NCBI RefSeq assembly: GCF_010015445.1 | Contig: NC_053134.1 | Span: 6,720,136 to 6,784,135 of the forward strand | Direction: 5' to 3' | DNA: 64,000 nt | From: Perca fluviatilis | Lineage: Eukaryota; Chordata; Actinopteri; Perciformes; Percidae | Shown here: piece after piece, positions 43,704 to 56,534 of the stretch | How positions within the stretch are numbered: position 1 is the first letter of the stretch | How the letters are laid out: each line of letters starts with the position of its first letter | Notes under the pieces: model-generated | Seen by the model: only the letters and a program-made list of their open reading frames with translations | Databases searched by the model: none | Told to the model about the DNA's origin: nothing | Program-made: the position numbers and the translations under genes

Positions 43704-44255
43704 ATGCCTCTGTCGGTCTGTCAAGCGGTAGGCGTGGCTTGGGAGTGGACTCAAAGCAACGAAGCAGGTGCATTCTGGGATTTGGTGTTTTTCATCCATA
43801 TAAGACCAAAACACATTTTCTGGCTTTTCTCGGCCTAGAAGGCACCAATTTCAATTTTTTTTCACATTTCTACTACATAAGTGACCCAATTTAAAGATAT
43901 ATTCAGCTTTCCAGCGGTGAAATATTCCTTTAAAGTTAATTAATTTTAAGCCTTAAAACAAGTGATGATCTACATGATCTACAAAAAACGGGATGCAACA
44001 GCTCTAAAGTCTGTCCTGATGGTTTATATCTTCTGTCTTATGTGTACAGTATGTGAGTGCCAATGCAGACTCTTCAGACTGAATTCAAATTTCCAGTGTA
44101 GTGTGTGCTTACATGGGCATAGTACAGACCTCCTCTATGTCTATTAAAAACCACACACAAAACACACAGCACAATCCAGGGAGGCTTTGAAGGCACACAC
44201 ACCCTTATATGGAAAACACACACTGCTGGAAAGACAAGGTGCCAATGCAGCATGT

Positions 44256-44388
<133 letters not shown>

Positions 44389-44689
44389 AGCTGCAGAGTT
44401 TCTAACAATGTAATACCAGTTGTTTGCAAGCTAGAGGGAATTACTCACAACATTAAAAATGTTTGGGTTAGATTAAAAGAGAATTTCGATGATCCCTCTG
44501 CAGCAGGTGAAGACAGGTGAAACTACAGAACTGCTGATATGTGGCGTTGAAACTGGATGTTTATTGTCGATTACAAGAAAAGTATCTTCTTTCTATTTCA
44601 GTTTTTATTCTATTCTATTGGAAGATTCCAATAGGATCATTAGGCTGCATTCAGCATCCATAAAATACGTTGTTGTGTGGAAATTGGGA

Positions 44690-45141
44690 CGGTTTCATTT
44701 TTGTCTCAAATCGAAGGCATCTCTCCTTGATCCGCTAGCTGCCTGCCCCCTGAATCCACTGTGAAAAAGCCCGGTCTCGGGAGACAACACAAGGGTCGTA
44801 AACGTCAAACAAACACTAGGGGCACAGGCTGTGCATCAAAATACAACGAACCACGTTCCAGCCACTCACGCTACTCAATCACAATGCCTGCGCACTAACC
44901 CCCACCCCCTCCCCCAACCATCTTGTCGGTGATTGGCTGGAACGTGGTTTGTTGTATTTTGATGCACAGCCTGTGCCCCTAGTGTTTGTTTGACGTTTAC
45001 GACCCTTGTGTTGTCTCCCGAGACCGGGCTTTTTCACAGTGGATTCAGGGGGCAGGCAGCTAGCGGATCAAGGAGAGATGCCTACGATTTGAGACAAAAA
45101 TGAAATTGCGCTGAAACCATGCAGGAACTCATAGTGCACCT
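44690..45141. mobile_element. foldback element, about 430-bp palindrome
   Basis: AAGCCCGGTCTCGGGAGACA near 44768 is matched by its complement near 45010, and AGGGGCACAGGCTGTGCATC near 44818 by its complement near 44961. The arms continue outward to the ATTTTTGTCTCAAATCG pair. The right side ends GTGCACCTTTAA, a TTAA-type element end; the left counterpart is missing. Confidence 0.75.
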
Positions 45142-45359
45142 TTAAGTTAGTACACAAAAAATTTGCTGATAAATCAGTAGGTCAACGCTGATTTACTATT
45201 GATTTACAGTAGGTCAACATTTTTGATGATTGATATTTAAGTCATTTATTGTGGAAAAATGCCAAACATTTTCAAAAGTCAGCATTTGCTTTTATATGAA
45301 TGTTAACCGAAAATCTTTGGGTTTTGGTGGTCGTTTGGACAAAACAAACATTTTAAAAG

Positions 45360-45706
45360 TAGGGATAGACCGATTATCAGGTCGTTTTTTGGCAATTTGC
45401 AGATGATCTGTGTCTGTCCCTCTGCTTCGGTTTCACTCACCACTGAGTCTGACTTAATGTCCCGCCCACAACACTATCTTTTATTGTGTATTATGTTGAA
45501 AGTTTCTAATTTATAAACTAATTGCTTAAAGCATCTAAACTAACTTTTGTGTTGGAGTTGTAACATTCCAAAATCTTAATTTTGACTTGGAGATTTTCAT
45601 TTTCACTGTAAATGCATAATGGTTCCAAATATCGGTTATCGGTTTCATTAACTACTAATAATCTGTATTGTATCGGCCTTGAAAAACCGGTATCGGGCGA
45701 TCCCTA
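45360..45706. mobile_element. hAT-like MITE
   Basis: TAGGGATAGACCGATTATC at the left and CGGTATCGGGCGATCCCTA at the right. The flanks TTTAAAAG and ATTTAAAG resemble a decayed 8-bp duplication. Confidence 0.65.
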
Positions 45707-45834
45707 ATTTAAAGACATAAATTTGGGCTCTGGGAAATGTTAAATAACAGTTAAATCAGCCCGAGATGTGATGAATGATTATTGTAGAATAATATAACAC
45801 AGAATATTAATATATAAATAAAAATATATACATT

Positions 45835-46030
45835 TTGCAGAATGGTCAGTAGGGCTGGTAGACTGGGTAAACCCAGCCCGATCTGCTGGCGATTTGATTT
45901 CGCCCTGCAGCTCAGGCTGGAAACCTGTACGTTTACCGTTACAAATCTGCAGGAACCAATCACACAGCAGACTCCCCAGGCTAATGTTCAACCTTAAAAG
46001 ATTGAGCTTGGTCTGGTGATAGCCAGACTA
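45835..46030. mobile_element. dispersed fish repeat, class unclear
   Basis: GTAGACTGGGTAAACCCAGC, then TCAGGCTGGAAACCTG and GCTTGGTCTGGTGATAGCCA, reads like a teleost MITE. It contains small inverted repeats (GGGTAAACCC). No duplication found. Confidence 0.4.
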
Positions 46031-46784
46031 TAGGACTGGGTACCGAATTCAATACTTTTTAGGCACTGACCAAATTGCCTCTTTAGTATGGAGTATATAA
46101 CAATAAGCATGCAGCATGCTTCTACCAAGATCTAATGTTTGGGATTGGCTGTTTATCCTTACACGTCGTAGAGGCAGGCAGGGAAAACTCTACGTTACGC
46201 ACAGAGAAAGGGCTCACTTATTAGGAGTTGTAAAAAAAATAAAAAGATTTGTGCCGTAATGTGTACTGTTGTAATTCCTTTTTTGTTGAGTTTTTTTGTG
46301 ATTGTTGCGGGTAAAAATCCTTAATTATGCGGAACGCATTCTTAAAATATGCGATGGAATATGCGGGATATTTATGCGGGGACTTGCAAAAACTACGGTT
46401 TGATGAAAAGGAGAAAAAAAAAGTGATTCCCCCAACACCCTGCTTTTCGATGATGTTCACGTTGCGTAATTACATCACTTCATAACGTTCCCATGGCAAC
46501 AGGGGAAAATGGCTGCTCTTGTGTGAAGTAAACGCAAAATTTTTCAACTTTCTGCTAAGATATATTATGGGACGTTTTTTGCAACGAAAATGCGGGGATT
46601 ATGAAATCATGCAAGCCCCGCATATTTTGCGCGGAAATCGTCAATTTATGCGGCGAAAGTGCGGCGTATTTGAAAAAATAAATATGCAGACTTTGGCTGA
46701 TTATGCGTTGAATTATGCGATCACATAATCGCGTTTTTCTGGAGGGACTGGTTATCAAACATTTTTGAACGATACCTAGCCCTA
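46031..46784. mobile_element. nested hAT-like elements
   Basis: Outer ends TAGGACTGGGTACCGAAT and ACGATACCTAGCCCTA. Inside, from about 46310, is a second repeat rich in ATGCGG/ATGCGA and ending TTTTTCTGGAGGGACTG. No clear target duplication, so borders are approximate. Confidence 0.5.
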
Positions 46785-47885
46785 ATAGTAGTCTCATAGG
46801 AGGCTCTTCTCATTGACAATTAAGTTGAAAGAAATAATTTAATAGATTATGGAGGAACTAAAAGTTGGTGCAAAACAACTACAGACACATTCAATGAAAA
46901 TGTTATCAGTTTTCAAAAAATCTCTCATATTTAAACCCTATATTGGTGCATAAAGCAAACTCCTTAGTGACGGTGACCCGTCTGTGTGCATGTGTCGGTC
47001 AACCTGACAGACACCGACTCATCAGGATTAAAAAGGAGAACACACAGGGACAGTGGACCTCAACAAATCTGCTCCACTGCATGCACAAAGACACAAATAG
47101 CATCACAACGCCATGAATCTGAGGAGATTCCTTGATTTGTTTCTAAAAACATCCGTTTAACTATCACAACGTTAAGTTTGACCCCCCCCCCAATTCAGTT
47201 CACTTTAAGCACCTGCCGGGTCAAATGAGTCAAAGCTTACTATTACCAGGAAGTGACAGGTAATGAGATTATCTGCCATTTTACCATCCACAGAAAGAAA
47301 AACTGAAGAAAAGAAAACACTTGCTCCATTATATGAGAGCTTCTGATACAGACCCATATAAATATCATTCTAGCCCTCATGAGTATGCATACCAAGTGTG
47401 TCCAGTTCCGGATAGAGAGGGTTAAGAGGAACTAGGAGGGTGTTAGCGACCAAATCCAAACAAACAAGAGAAGCAGAGCACAGTGGAGCTCCAACACAAT
47501 GAGGTCACGGTCCTATTTAAGAGCAAAGTGAATCCTCCCACTGAAGCTGGAAGATCAACACTGGACAGGGGAGGGGAGAAAGGAGGACAGAGGGAGAAGA
47601 CAAAGACAGATGGTAGCTGCGTTTCAATAACGAAGAATAAAGAAGATGATTTGCACCAGAAACGGATAATTATCTCACTTTTCCCTAGGTTTGTGGAAGA
47701 CTTAGGTGCACATATTTGGCATTGGAGTTTAGGAGTCCTCCTTAAAGAAAAATGTGACTTTTTTCCCAATTAAAAAAACACGCAATTTAACTCCATTTTT
47801 GGACCAATATTATCACCATATCCGTGTCTAAAATGTTGGAAAAAGCTGGAGCAGATCATAAGTAAATAACACTCAAAAAGCTTAA

Positions 47886-48177
47886 AGGGATACGCCACCG
47901 TTTGTTGAAATAGGTCTTATCACGGTCTCCCCTAGCTGTAGGTCGGTGGGCCAACGCATTTTTTGTGCATTGTTTTAGTCCGGTGCAACACCGGCAGCGC
48001 CACCGCTAGTTAGCTTAGCGTAGTGAATGGAATCCTATGTTGCCGGTTAGCATGTTGTGAGTAAAAGTGAAAAGCCAACAAAAGATTAAAAAACAACTTA
48101 ATTACTTGCACTGAGACAACCTACAGCCAGGGTAGACCGTGATAAGCCCCATTTCAACAAAACGGTGGCGTATTCCT
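47886..48177. mobile_element. 292-bp TTAA-flanked MITE with long inverted ends
   Basis: TTAA at 47882-47885 and 48178-48181. Left end AAGGGATACGCCACCGTTTG, right end AAACGGTGGCGTATTCCT; the pairing continues into TTGAAATAGG/CCCCATTTCAA, about 35 bp in all. No coding capacity. Confidence 0.88.
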
Positions 48178-48853
48178 TTAAAGACTAAACTTAGACCACT
48201 GGGGACCAACTACAGGCTACTAAGGCTTGGGTGCTGCGCCTAAGCCTTATAATGGTAGGGAAAACACTGCTTTATATCCAGATCTTTAAGTTTTAAGACG
48301 AACACTGAAGCTGTGAATGCTGATTAGACAGAAATATGAAAGACAACTAGCCAAAAACTCCTGTTATGACAGCAGTATTCTTCGTCACCCAGCTAGAACA
48401 GACCACTAGAGAAAAACATTAGATTCAATATTTAGGGAATAATTAAATTGCATGTCTACATACTACACTTGTTGCAAAGAGAAGAGCATTAAAAAGCAGG
48501 ATAGACTACTACTTTGGCACCAGATCTACCAGGAAACACCGGTACAAGAAGAAGAAATGGAGAAAATAAAAAGTGGCAAGGCAGAAAAAGAAGAGCTAAG
48601 GGGAAACAGCCAGAACGATAACGTTTTATCTTTATCTCCATGTCAGAGTCTCCCTGTTCCCTGACTGCTGTTTAACAATAGCCCAGGTGGTTAAAGTTTA
48701 GTCTGCATGTGTGTATGTATGAGACAGATATGGCTCTTTTTTTTTTTTTTTCTTCAAACTTTGATCACACACACCTGCAGCATTGCTGCCTTTGTTAAAC
48801 ACTGTCACACTCGTCTGCATCCACTGTCTGTAAATAGATGACATCACCATGTA

Positions 48854-48856
<3 letters not shown>

Positions 48857-48939
<83 letters not shown>
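48857..48939. repeat. (GT)n microsatellite
   Basis: About 41 GT units. Confidence 0.97.
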
Positions 48940-48942
<3 letters not shown>

Positions 48943-50076
48943 AGAAATAACACGCTTAGCTTGGCTAAATAGCCCCTAAAGCAGTGGAGTGTTTGTGTGT
49001 GTGTTATAAGCAGACTAAACAGTGGTTTGGCTGTGCTAACTAAATCTAACCTACATTTTAAAAAGGACAAGAAAGACATTTTATTTCTGTCCCTGTGTTT
49101 ACTTACTTCCTCTAAGCTATGTGTGTTTGAAATGACCAAAGGGAGTTTATACTGGTTAGATCATACTGGGCCTGCTGCCAGTTGGACCTGTTCCTCCAAT
49201 TATTCAACCAACCTTTTTACTATTTTGACTAAATCTTTATTTAATAATTAGTTAAGTTTTTAGGATATTTTCCTAAAAAGTTTTTCAAGGTTTCCTTGAA
49301 TCTACTTTGGGAGTAATTATACAGAAAATAGAGATACATTTTTGGGATTGCTTTTTTTTAAAATTTTATTTAGCTAGCTGTGAGTTAAAGCAAAGTAACT
49401 TTGTATTTATCAGTTACTTTCTGTATCAGTTATTCTGACAATCATTCTCTCAGAGTGGTCATTAAAATATCAGAAAATAGTGAAATATAATAAGTTAAGC
49501 TGTGCACCGATTAAAACATTGTCTAGGTTTCTCTAGTTCTACTTCTATACTTGTTTCTGTTGTTTGTTTTTTGTTGTTGTATTTTTTAGAAAACTTGGAA
49601 ATGATTGAAATTTACGGACCTGTAAAATAAAGTGTTCCTTCAGTAAAACCTTCCAAAATGTTCCAATAGAGCCTTTCTGCAAAATTCTCAAACATAAGCA
49701 TCTTTCATAAAATCTCTGGTGACACTTAATCAATGTTTGGTCTGTTTGTCTATCTAATGTCCATTTTTCTACCCTCCTCACCCTCTCTGTTACTTCCTGT
49801 TGAGTCCACGGGGGGAAGTCGAGATCGGCCACACCTTTCCTCCCAGCATTCCTGCACTAATGGGTACACACGCAAGCATGCACAGCGCCACGTTAATGTG
49901 CTGTACAAGTGGAAGTGCTCACACCTTTCCTCTATAACAAGACAATCCTCAGCTAATGGACAGAAACAAACTCTCTTCTACTTAAGTGGACCTTCCCGAG
50001 TTAATGGACCCTCAAACAGTAGATACAGTGCAGCCTTGATAAAGCCTTTTATAGATCGCTCCATCTGTGTTATGCA

Positions 50077-50478
50077 TAGGGTTGGGCATCGTTTGGATTT
50101 TAACGATTCTGATTCTTCCTTTCGATTCCAGTTCTTATCGATTCTCGATTCCGATTCTTTGAGGGGTGGAGTTGAACATGCCTATTTTCACAAATAAGAG
50201 GAAAGTTTTATTTTGATTCAATGGTGGTTTGCAATTTAACAGGGCTATTTCAATGTAAAATGAAGCCACACTAGAGCTCTGCTTACTGCGCTCCAAGGCT
50301 GCAACCCAACCAGCTCCTGGCCGCTTCGGAAACCAAAACTTGCGCATATTAAATTGGGAAGCGATTATCGGATTTGAAACCAAATCCTCTAACCGATTCC
50401 AATAAAGAAACGATTCTACTGGAATCCTAATTTTTGAAACAATTCCAAGTAGGAATCGGTTCTCGATGCCCAATCCTA
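50077..50478. mobile_element. hAT-like MITE with perfect 8-bp duplication
   Basis: TAGGGTTGGGCATCG at the left, CGATGCCCAATCCTA at the right, flanked on both sides by GTTATGCA (50069-50076 and 50479-50486). It is 402 bp long, with repeated CGATTC/GAATCG motifs near both ends. No transposase. Confidence 0.9.
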
Positions 50479-50789
50479 GTTATGCAGTGACAAGTACGAT
50501 ATAAGCTATTCAGCAACCACAGCTGTCTTTTTTTCTATAACCTAACTTATGTAACCACTACTCGTTTACACCTAGGTGACTTCCAGAGCCTCAAGGCTGA
50601 AACAGATACCTGTGTGTTTGGTTTGAAGCCGTCCCTGTCTTGCATATACTGTCTTGGTATAAGTGTTTTCGACATGAAACTGCAGTTAAAGCACTAAAAT
50701 CAATTACCAATCTGAATCTGTAAAGTAACTAAAGATTTTCAATAAATGTAGTGGAGTATAAAGTACAATATTTCCATCTGAATTGTCAT

Positions 50790-51147
50790 TAGGGCTGGGC
50801 AATATATCGATATTATATCGATATTGTGATATGAGACTAGATAACGTCTAAGATTTTGGATATTGTGATATGACATAAGTGTCTTTTCCTGGTTTTAAAG
50901 GCTGCATTACAGTAAAGTGATGTACTTGTCTGAATTTACCAGACTGTTGTAACTGTTGTATTATTTGCCTTTTCCCCACTTAGACATTATGTCCACATTA
51001 CTGATGATTATTTATATAAAATCTAAGCGTGAAGAGGTTTTGTTAGAGCACCAATTGTCAATCCTAGAATATCGCCGCAATATCGATATTAAGGTATTTG
51101 GTCAAGAATATCGTGATATCTGATTTTCTCCCCATCGCCCAGCCCTA
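50790..51147. mobile_element. hAT-like MITE with 7/8 duplication
   Basis: TAGGGCTGGGCAATATATCG at the left, CGCCCAGCCCTA at the right. The flanks are ATTGTCAT (50782-50789) and ATTGTCGT (51148-51155). It has ATATCGATAT motifs inside both ends. It is the full version of the fragment at 22548-22736. Confidence 0.88.
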
Positions 51148-51574
51148 ATTGTCGTCGTAAAGAAGTATAAAGTAGCAGAAAATGAAAGTGCTCAAGTAAA
51201 GTACAACCACCTCAAAATTGTACTCATAAGTACAGTAAAACTGCCAGATGTTTCTTCAGAAGAGAAGAGACGAGGTCAAAATGGTGCTATTGTCTTTGCA
51301 AACAGCGAAGTGAAACCTGCAGACTAAACCAGCTGGACCACATAGAGACAAGAACCCGGGCTCGACACAATGATGTGAACCCAAGTGGACTAGTGACATC
51401 GCCCTGCAATACTACTGTCTGTAGGTTTCCACAGTGGTTCAGTAAGTACAACATGGACAGCAGGATAGGATACACAGTTCTGGTTCAACTCTCTGCGAGG
51501 AGTCTGTGAGGAGACCACAAGGAGGCTGTTGGGAGGGCTGGGTGGTCCTCTGTCAAGACCTTAACCAACTACAA

Positions 51575-51840
51575 CAAAGAGGAGTGGAAAGACGAAAGAT
51601 GTGGAGGAGAAGACACAGGCAAAAGAAAAAAAAGGGGGAGGTAGTAGGAGGAGGTTAGAAGAAAGGGGAAGAGAAGAACTAGGGAGGAAAATGTGGAAGG
51701 ATGAAGAATGAGGGAGGAAGAGAAAGAAAAAAAATAAAGAAAAGACTGATTACAAGTGAAGAATGAGGATGTGAAAGGGGAGAAGAAGGAACATGCAGTA
51801 GAGGAGACAAGAGGAGAACGAGGAAATCAAGAAAATGTCT
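51575..51840. repeat. polypurine-rich tract
   Basis: The plus strand is dominated by A and G (GGAGGAGAAGACACAGG, AAAGGGGAAGAGAAG) for about 260 bases. Confidence 0.7.
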
Positions 51841-52433
51841 TTCTCATAATGAAATGAATTTTCTATTTTTAGTAGCAATACTATTCTGACCTCATGTTTG
51901 ATAAGTGTCCCTGGCTGCCTCTTTCCAAACTCAGCTACTGCTGTAGTCATGCAGTTAATTTGGTTGCCTCAGAGATAAATCGAACGTAAAACATGCCCAA
52001 TGTTGGTCAGCTCACATTGGAGCCGCTGTCTAAACTGCTGAGAAATGTTCTCATTAGACTGAGAGATGGCTTTTATTTAAACAGGCACTGCTCAGCCAAC
52101 TCTCTCTCACACACAAACAACTTGATTTCATGTTTGGTTTGAGTTGTTCCTGAAGTGAAAAGATTGCAAAATACAAAACAGTAAAAGGTTGTTAAATTGC
52201 ACACATTTGTTAACACAAGACGAATTGAGCAACAGGCGCGGAGAAGTGTGGGTTATGTGGGAGGTGAGCAAGCATGTGTGGTTTGAGATTATGAAACATG
52301 GCTCTGACCTTGGAGGCAAAATTGAGGTGTGTAGCCTATGTGTTTGCGTTTGAGCACAGTGAGCCAACAAGACGTCCTCGGGGGAGTTTCATTTGTCAGA
52401 AAGCTAAACACCATTGGATACGGTACATGCATG

Positions 52434-52723
52434 TAGGGCTTCAGCTAATGATTGTTTTTATTAGCTAATAACTTGTTTTTCAGATTCCTCTTTCACCGCT
52501 TAGTCCATAAAGTGTCGGAAAATAATGACAAATGTCTTCAAACAGCTTGCTTTGTCTCAGCAACAGTCCAAACCCCAAGGTTATTTAATTTTACATCAAA
52601 ACAAAAAGAGAAAAAAATAGAAATGCCTCACATTTGAGAGGCTGAAGTCAGAGGTTGTTTGATTTTTTTGCAAGATTATTAAATAACTGCAGACTGATTA
52701 AGTGACTAATCATTGCAGCTCTA
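52434..52723. mobile_element. hAT-like MITE
   Basis: TAGGGCTTCAGCTAATGATT at the left, GACTAATCATTGCAGCTCTA at the right, with the family's GTCGGAAAATAATGACAAAT inside. The flanks do not match, so the insertion is old or its borders are shifted. Confidence 0.7.
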
Positions 52724-53238
52724 ATGTTGATTTTTTTTATTAAATCGAGTACCAGCACTAACTCGTATATTATATAATGGTATATAGTTACAGTTACAAG
52801 GTTTTATAGTGATAATGAAGGCATTAAAAAAAAATTCTGAAATTAAACAAATTTGAGTTTATTTCTGGGCTCACAGCGAATATGCTCAATATGCATTTTT
52901 TTTTTTAAAGACCTAATAATGATGAGCAGAATAGTACACTGAGTCAGATACACATACATGTACACACATGCCTGTGGACATGGCTCAAGACTTAAAAACT
53001 CAGACTCTAAAATGACTTCATAAGATTGTTATGTTATGTTATATCAATCTACAGTCTTACATCATCAACTTTCATGTGGACATGTAATGCTATTTAATGA
53101 CGTGGTTAAACTCCTAGGAAGCCACAAAGACAAAATATAAATTTAAAGAAATTCAACAAAAGAAAGCAAAAGCAAACAAACAAAACTCCAGTAACGAATG
53201 ATAATGAAAGCAAGGTTCACGGTTAACAGCCTCCATGA

Positions 53239-53291
53239 GTCAGATATGAAGCAACAGAACAAGGCGCCAGTCCCCATCAGTCATATCTGAC
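53239..53291. repeat. short inverted repeat
   Basis: GTCAGATATGA (53239-53249) and its exact complement TCATATCTGAC (53281-53291), 31 bases apart, in otherwise unique-looking intron sequence. Confidence 0.6.
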
Positions 53292-54539
53292 AACTTTATT
53301 ACTAAATGACCCTCAGTCTGTCTGACACTCCGCCTACCTGAGAATCATTAATCATTAATGCAGACGTTTAGAACGTGTTTTCAACTCTCTGCTAACATAT
53401 TAATATGAGGACAATGTCCAATCATTCCATTATACACATATAGGTAACAACATGAGCTTTTCTCTGGTGCCACAGCAAAAACTTATAATAACAACAATGT
53501 TTTTCTCCTTATTTTTCAGCCATCCAACAAACTTCTGGTGTTCAGCTTTATGAGCTTTTTTTCTTTACCATTTCCTCGTATCATTTAGTGACATTGAAAG
53601 TTTTTAACACAATCGCTCCACAGATGGATTGCTAAAGTGTCATCCTCTCTTAAGAAGACATGTTGCTGATTTAAATCCAGCTCTGTGTCACCTTAGTGTG
53701 GGCAGATGAATGGATAATTTCCTACAATAAATTCAGTTTGGTAAGAAAAAACTTACACAAGTCAACAGCTTGCTTTTAGTCATCTTATATTTTATGCAAG
53801 GTATTCACAACTCGTGTGAAAAAGTAGAAATGAGTCCAAATGTGGTATCAGAGTACAACAAGTTGTTGCTGTGATACAATGGACACAATGAGGGTGTCAA
53901 AGGCAGGTGTGTCTGTATGGGGCCAGATAATGGTAACAATACCTGTGAGATGTGTGTGTGTGTGTAATAATGACTATAATGCTGATCTAGTTACCTCTGC
54001 AACAGTGGGAAATCCCTTCCAAAGAGCCTGAACGCACACACAAAACACACACTTTCCCACATCAAGCTAGCCAAAACACAGACCGAGTGATATCCAACCA
54101 CATGTTCAAAACCATCACGAAGCTCAACATAATCATCAGCCAGCGCCATCCAGAACCCACAGACCTTTAAGGTTTTTAGTTGGAAATGTGTGTAATTCAC
54201 CATGTGAGTAAGTTCAGCGTTGGTATTGTTCCTCCATTTTAAGGGTCTCATGACACAACTAATGACACACAGGATGATGGGTTATTTTGCACGCAAGTCT
54301 GTCAGTCTATACACCATCATTATGTGTAAAGCCTAACATTATGCATGGTATGGTGTGATGAGTGGGGAATGCCATTTACTGCAATAACATTGTTTCATGT
54401 TATTTCTGAACACATTACACCTAGTTATTCAGCAGCAGAGTCTGAATCCATTGCTTTTAAATGACAACAATGTTGATCAATAAGGATAGTTTTCTCCATT
54501 TTTATATCACAATAAAAGTAATAAAAGTCATAACTTTAA

Positions 54540-54800
54540 AAAGGGGGCAGTTCACCCCAAAATCCAATATACATTTTCCTCTGACCTGTAGTGTTATTAA
54601 TCAGTACAGACTGTTTTGTTGCGAGTTTCCCAGTGGTAGAGATGTCTGCCGTCTCTTGAATATACTGGAACTTGATGGCACGTGGCTTGTGGTGCTCAAA
54701 GCGCCATAGAAATACATTTAAAAACTCAAAAGCAATGTCTCTTTCCAGAAATCTTGAACCAGCTACTCAAGGCAATTCACAGACCTGGATGTGAACAGTT
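54540..54800 (+). mobile_element. left part of a TTAA-type MITE
   Basis: TTAA at 54536-54539, then AAGGGGGCAGTTCACCCCA and the family stretch GGCTTGTGGTGCTCAAAGCG, then AATGTCTCTTTCCAGAAATC. The right end was not found. Confidence 0.6.
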
Positions 54801-55179
54801 TTATGAAGGACCTATTTTCATTTAAGTAATTGTTTTTCCTTGAAATAACTTACTTATTCGATTATCAAAAGTGTTGCGATTCATTTGCTGTTGAGTGACT
54901 AATTTGTTTAGCTGGAAAACATTTTTCTTGATATGTACTGAGCAGGACATTTCACAGCTGAAAAATGTACTTCTCAATAATAGAATAAATATACCTCAAA
55001 CATATATTTGACATTTCAGTACGGCAGTTTTCTTGTTACTTATGGGTATCTTCCTCTAATAATGCCGTGTTTAATTAAGAAGGAAACATTGCTCACACGT
55101 TAAACTCTCATCTTAACATTCAGGATTCAGGAACAGCTTTCCTACCTCTCGCCCAGACTTTGACCACAACATTAAGTAA

Positions 55180-55648
55180 GGGTGCTGACACTCCAACCCG
55201 ATTATCGGCCGTCGGACAGTCTGGCGAGGTCAGTGACTCGAGTCTGTTCGGTGTGTTCTGTGCCGTCATCAGTCGGAGGAGCTGTCGGCCTTCATTTTGG
55301 CCGATTTGACTTGTTGAATCAGTGAGTGGGCGGTCGGACTCAATGGCCAATCTGATTGGTGGAGTGCTAACCCAGAAATGACAAGAGGGATGAGCATGAC
55401 AAACGCCTCTCAAAATCTGACGAAAATCTTTTAAACTGAGCTTTGTCGATCTGATATGAAGACAGATTCAGCAGCTGCATGGCCTATCTCTCGCTTAAAA
55501 TGTTTTCAGAAACGCGTTTCGGGGAACCATTTTCGTAAAATACGAGATGTGTGTGTTCCGAGGCACTTTTTTGACCAACTCGGGGAGGCAAGTCAGTCCG
55601 ACTGCCTTTTCTGCCGCCGGTCGGCCGTCGGGTTGGTGTGTCAGAGCC
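55180..55648. mobile_element. DNA element related to the foldback at 20698
   Basis: Inverted ends GGGTGCTGACACTCCAACCC and GGGTTGGTGTGTCAGAGCC. The interior shares GAGTCTGTTCGGTGTGTTC, GACGAAAATCTTTTAAACTG and CGCTTAAAATGTTTTCAGAA with 20698-21612. The 146-codon frame that crosses it has no family resemblance. Confidence 0.7.
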
Positions 55649-56534
55649 TTAACTCTCACACCTCTTTGAACCTTCAGAGAAGGTGGTTTTCAACACATCA
55701 ACAAACACTATCAGTAAACCTGCCTTGTCATTTATCAGCATTCAGACACTCACTTTCTCTTTTGGACATCAAACAGGGCACCAAACCGCCTCAAAGTGCG
55801 CTGTGGTTTGGTGATAATGGTCTGTCTGGAGATCACAGCCGGTCTAAACTGCTCCCAGATGAGTTTCTAAGTGAAGACTGGTATGTGATGGGATAGCTTA
55901 CAGAGCACGGTGGCAACAGCAGAGACCAACCAACACATGCTTCATTACTGATCATATAAACACAGAGAAGGAAGGGCAGAAAGGCCCACCCACTTTTATT
56001 CAAACACACTTAAATACTTACACATTTTTAAGCAGAAAAAAACAATTTAAACTTCTAAACTTTAAGAAAAGGATGACAGATGACCCCAACAACTGTAAAA
56101 TTATTGAGAAAAGTATGCAGATACCGATATATCGGATATACTGTACTGTAATTAGCAGTACTAGCATATTCCCTCATTTGGAGGCTGTGAAAAAGCAAAG
56201 AAGTTCTGATATTTTCAAGAAAATACATTCAAATAACCTATTGTAGAGCAAAATTGAGAGGACAGGAAAACGGCACGTCAAGTCAAAATACAGTTCTTTA
56301 GTGCCCTTACGAGGTAGGTTACATCTTGTAATATGATGCTACGAGTGGTCAGTTTCTCCACAGAGAGGTAAAATGAAGAGGGGGAAGGAAAAGGAGGAGA
56401 AGGGGGAGGGTTTAGAAACCACTTGACCACCTGTTCAGAGAGTTTGGACATGAGCTGTACAGTAGAGTCTGTTTTAAGGCAGCTGGTTGCGTGATTCATC
56501 AACACTGACACACAAGGCAAGTAGGACTGGATAG

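Larger units (their letters stand above)
42258..43929. mobile_element. TTAA-flanked MITE split by a retroposon
   Basis: TTAA at 42254-42257 and 43930-43933. The ends are inverted: AAGGGATACTTCACAG at the left, TTCCAGCGGTGAAATATTCC at the right. The middle holds LINE endonuclease pieces and a LINE 3' tail, so another element probably inserted into a shorter MITE. Confidence 0.65.

Noticed and set aside
49733..50197. 154-codon plus-strand frame
   Set aside because: No recognisable domain, and its end lies inside a hAT-like MITE.
55456..55896. 146-codon plus-strand frame
   Set aside because: Runs through a repetitive DNA element and past its border; no family motif; composition is not protein-like.
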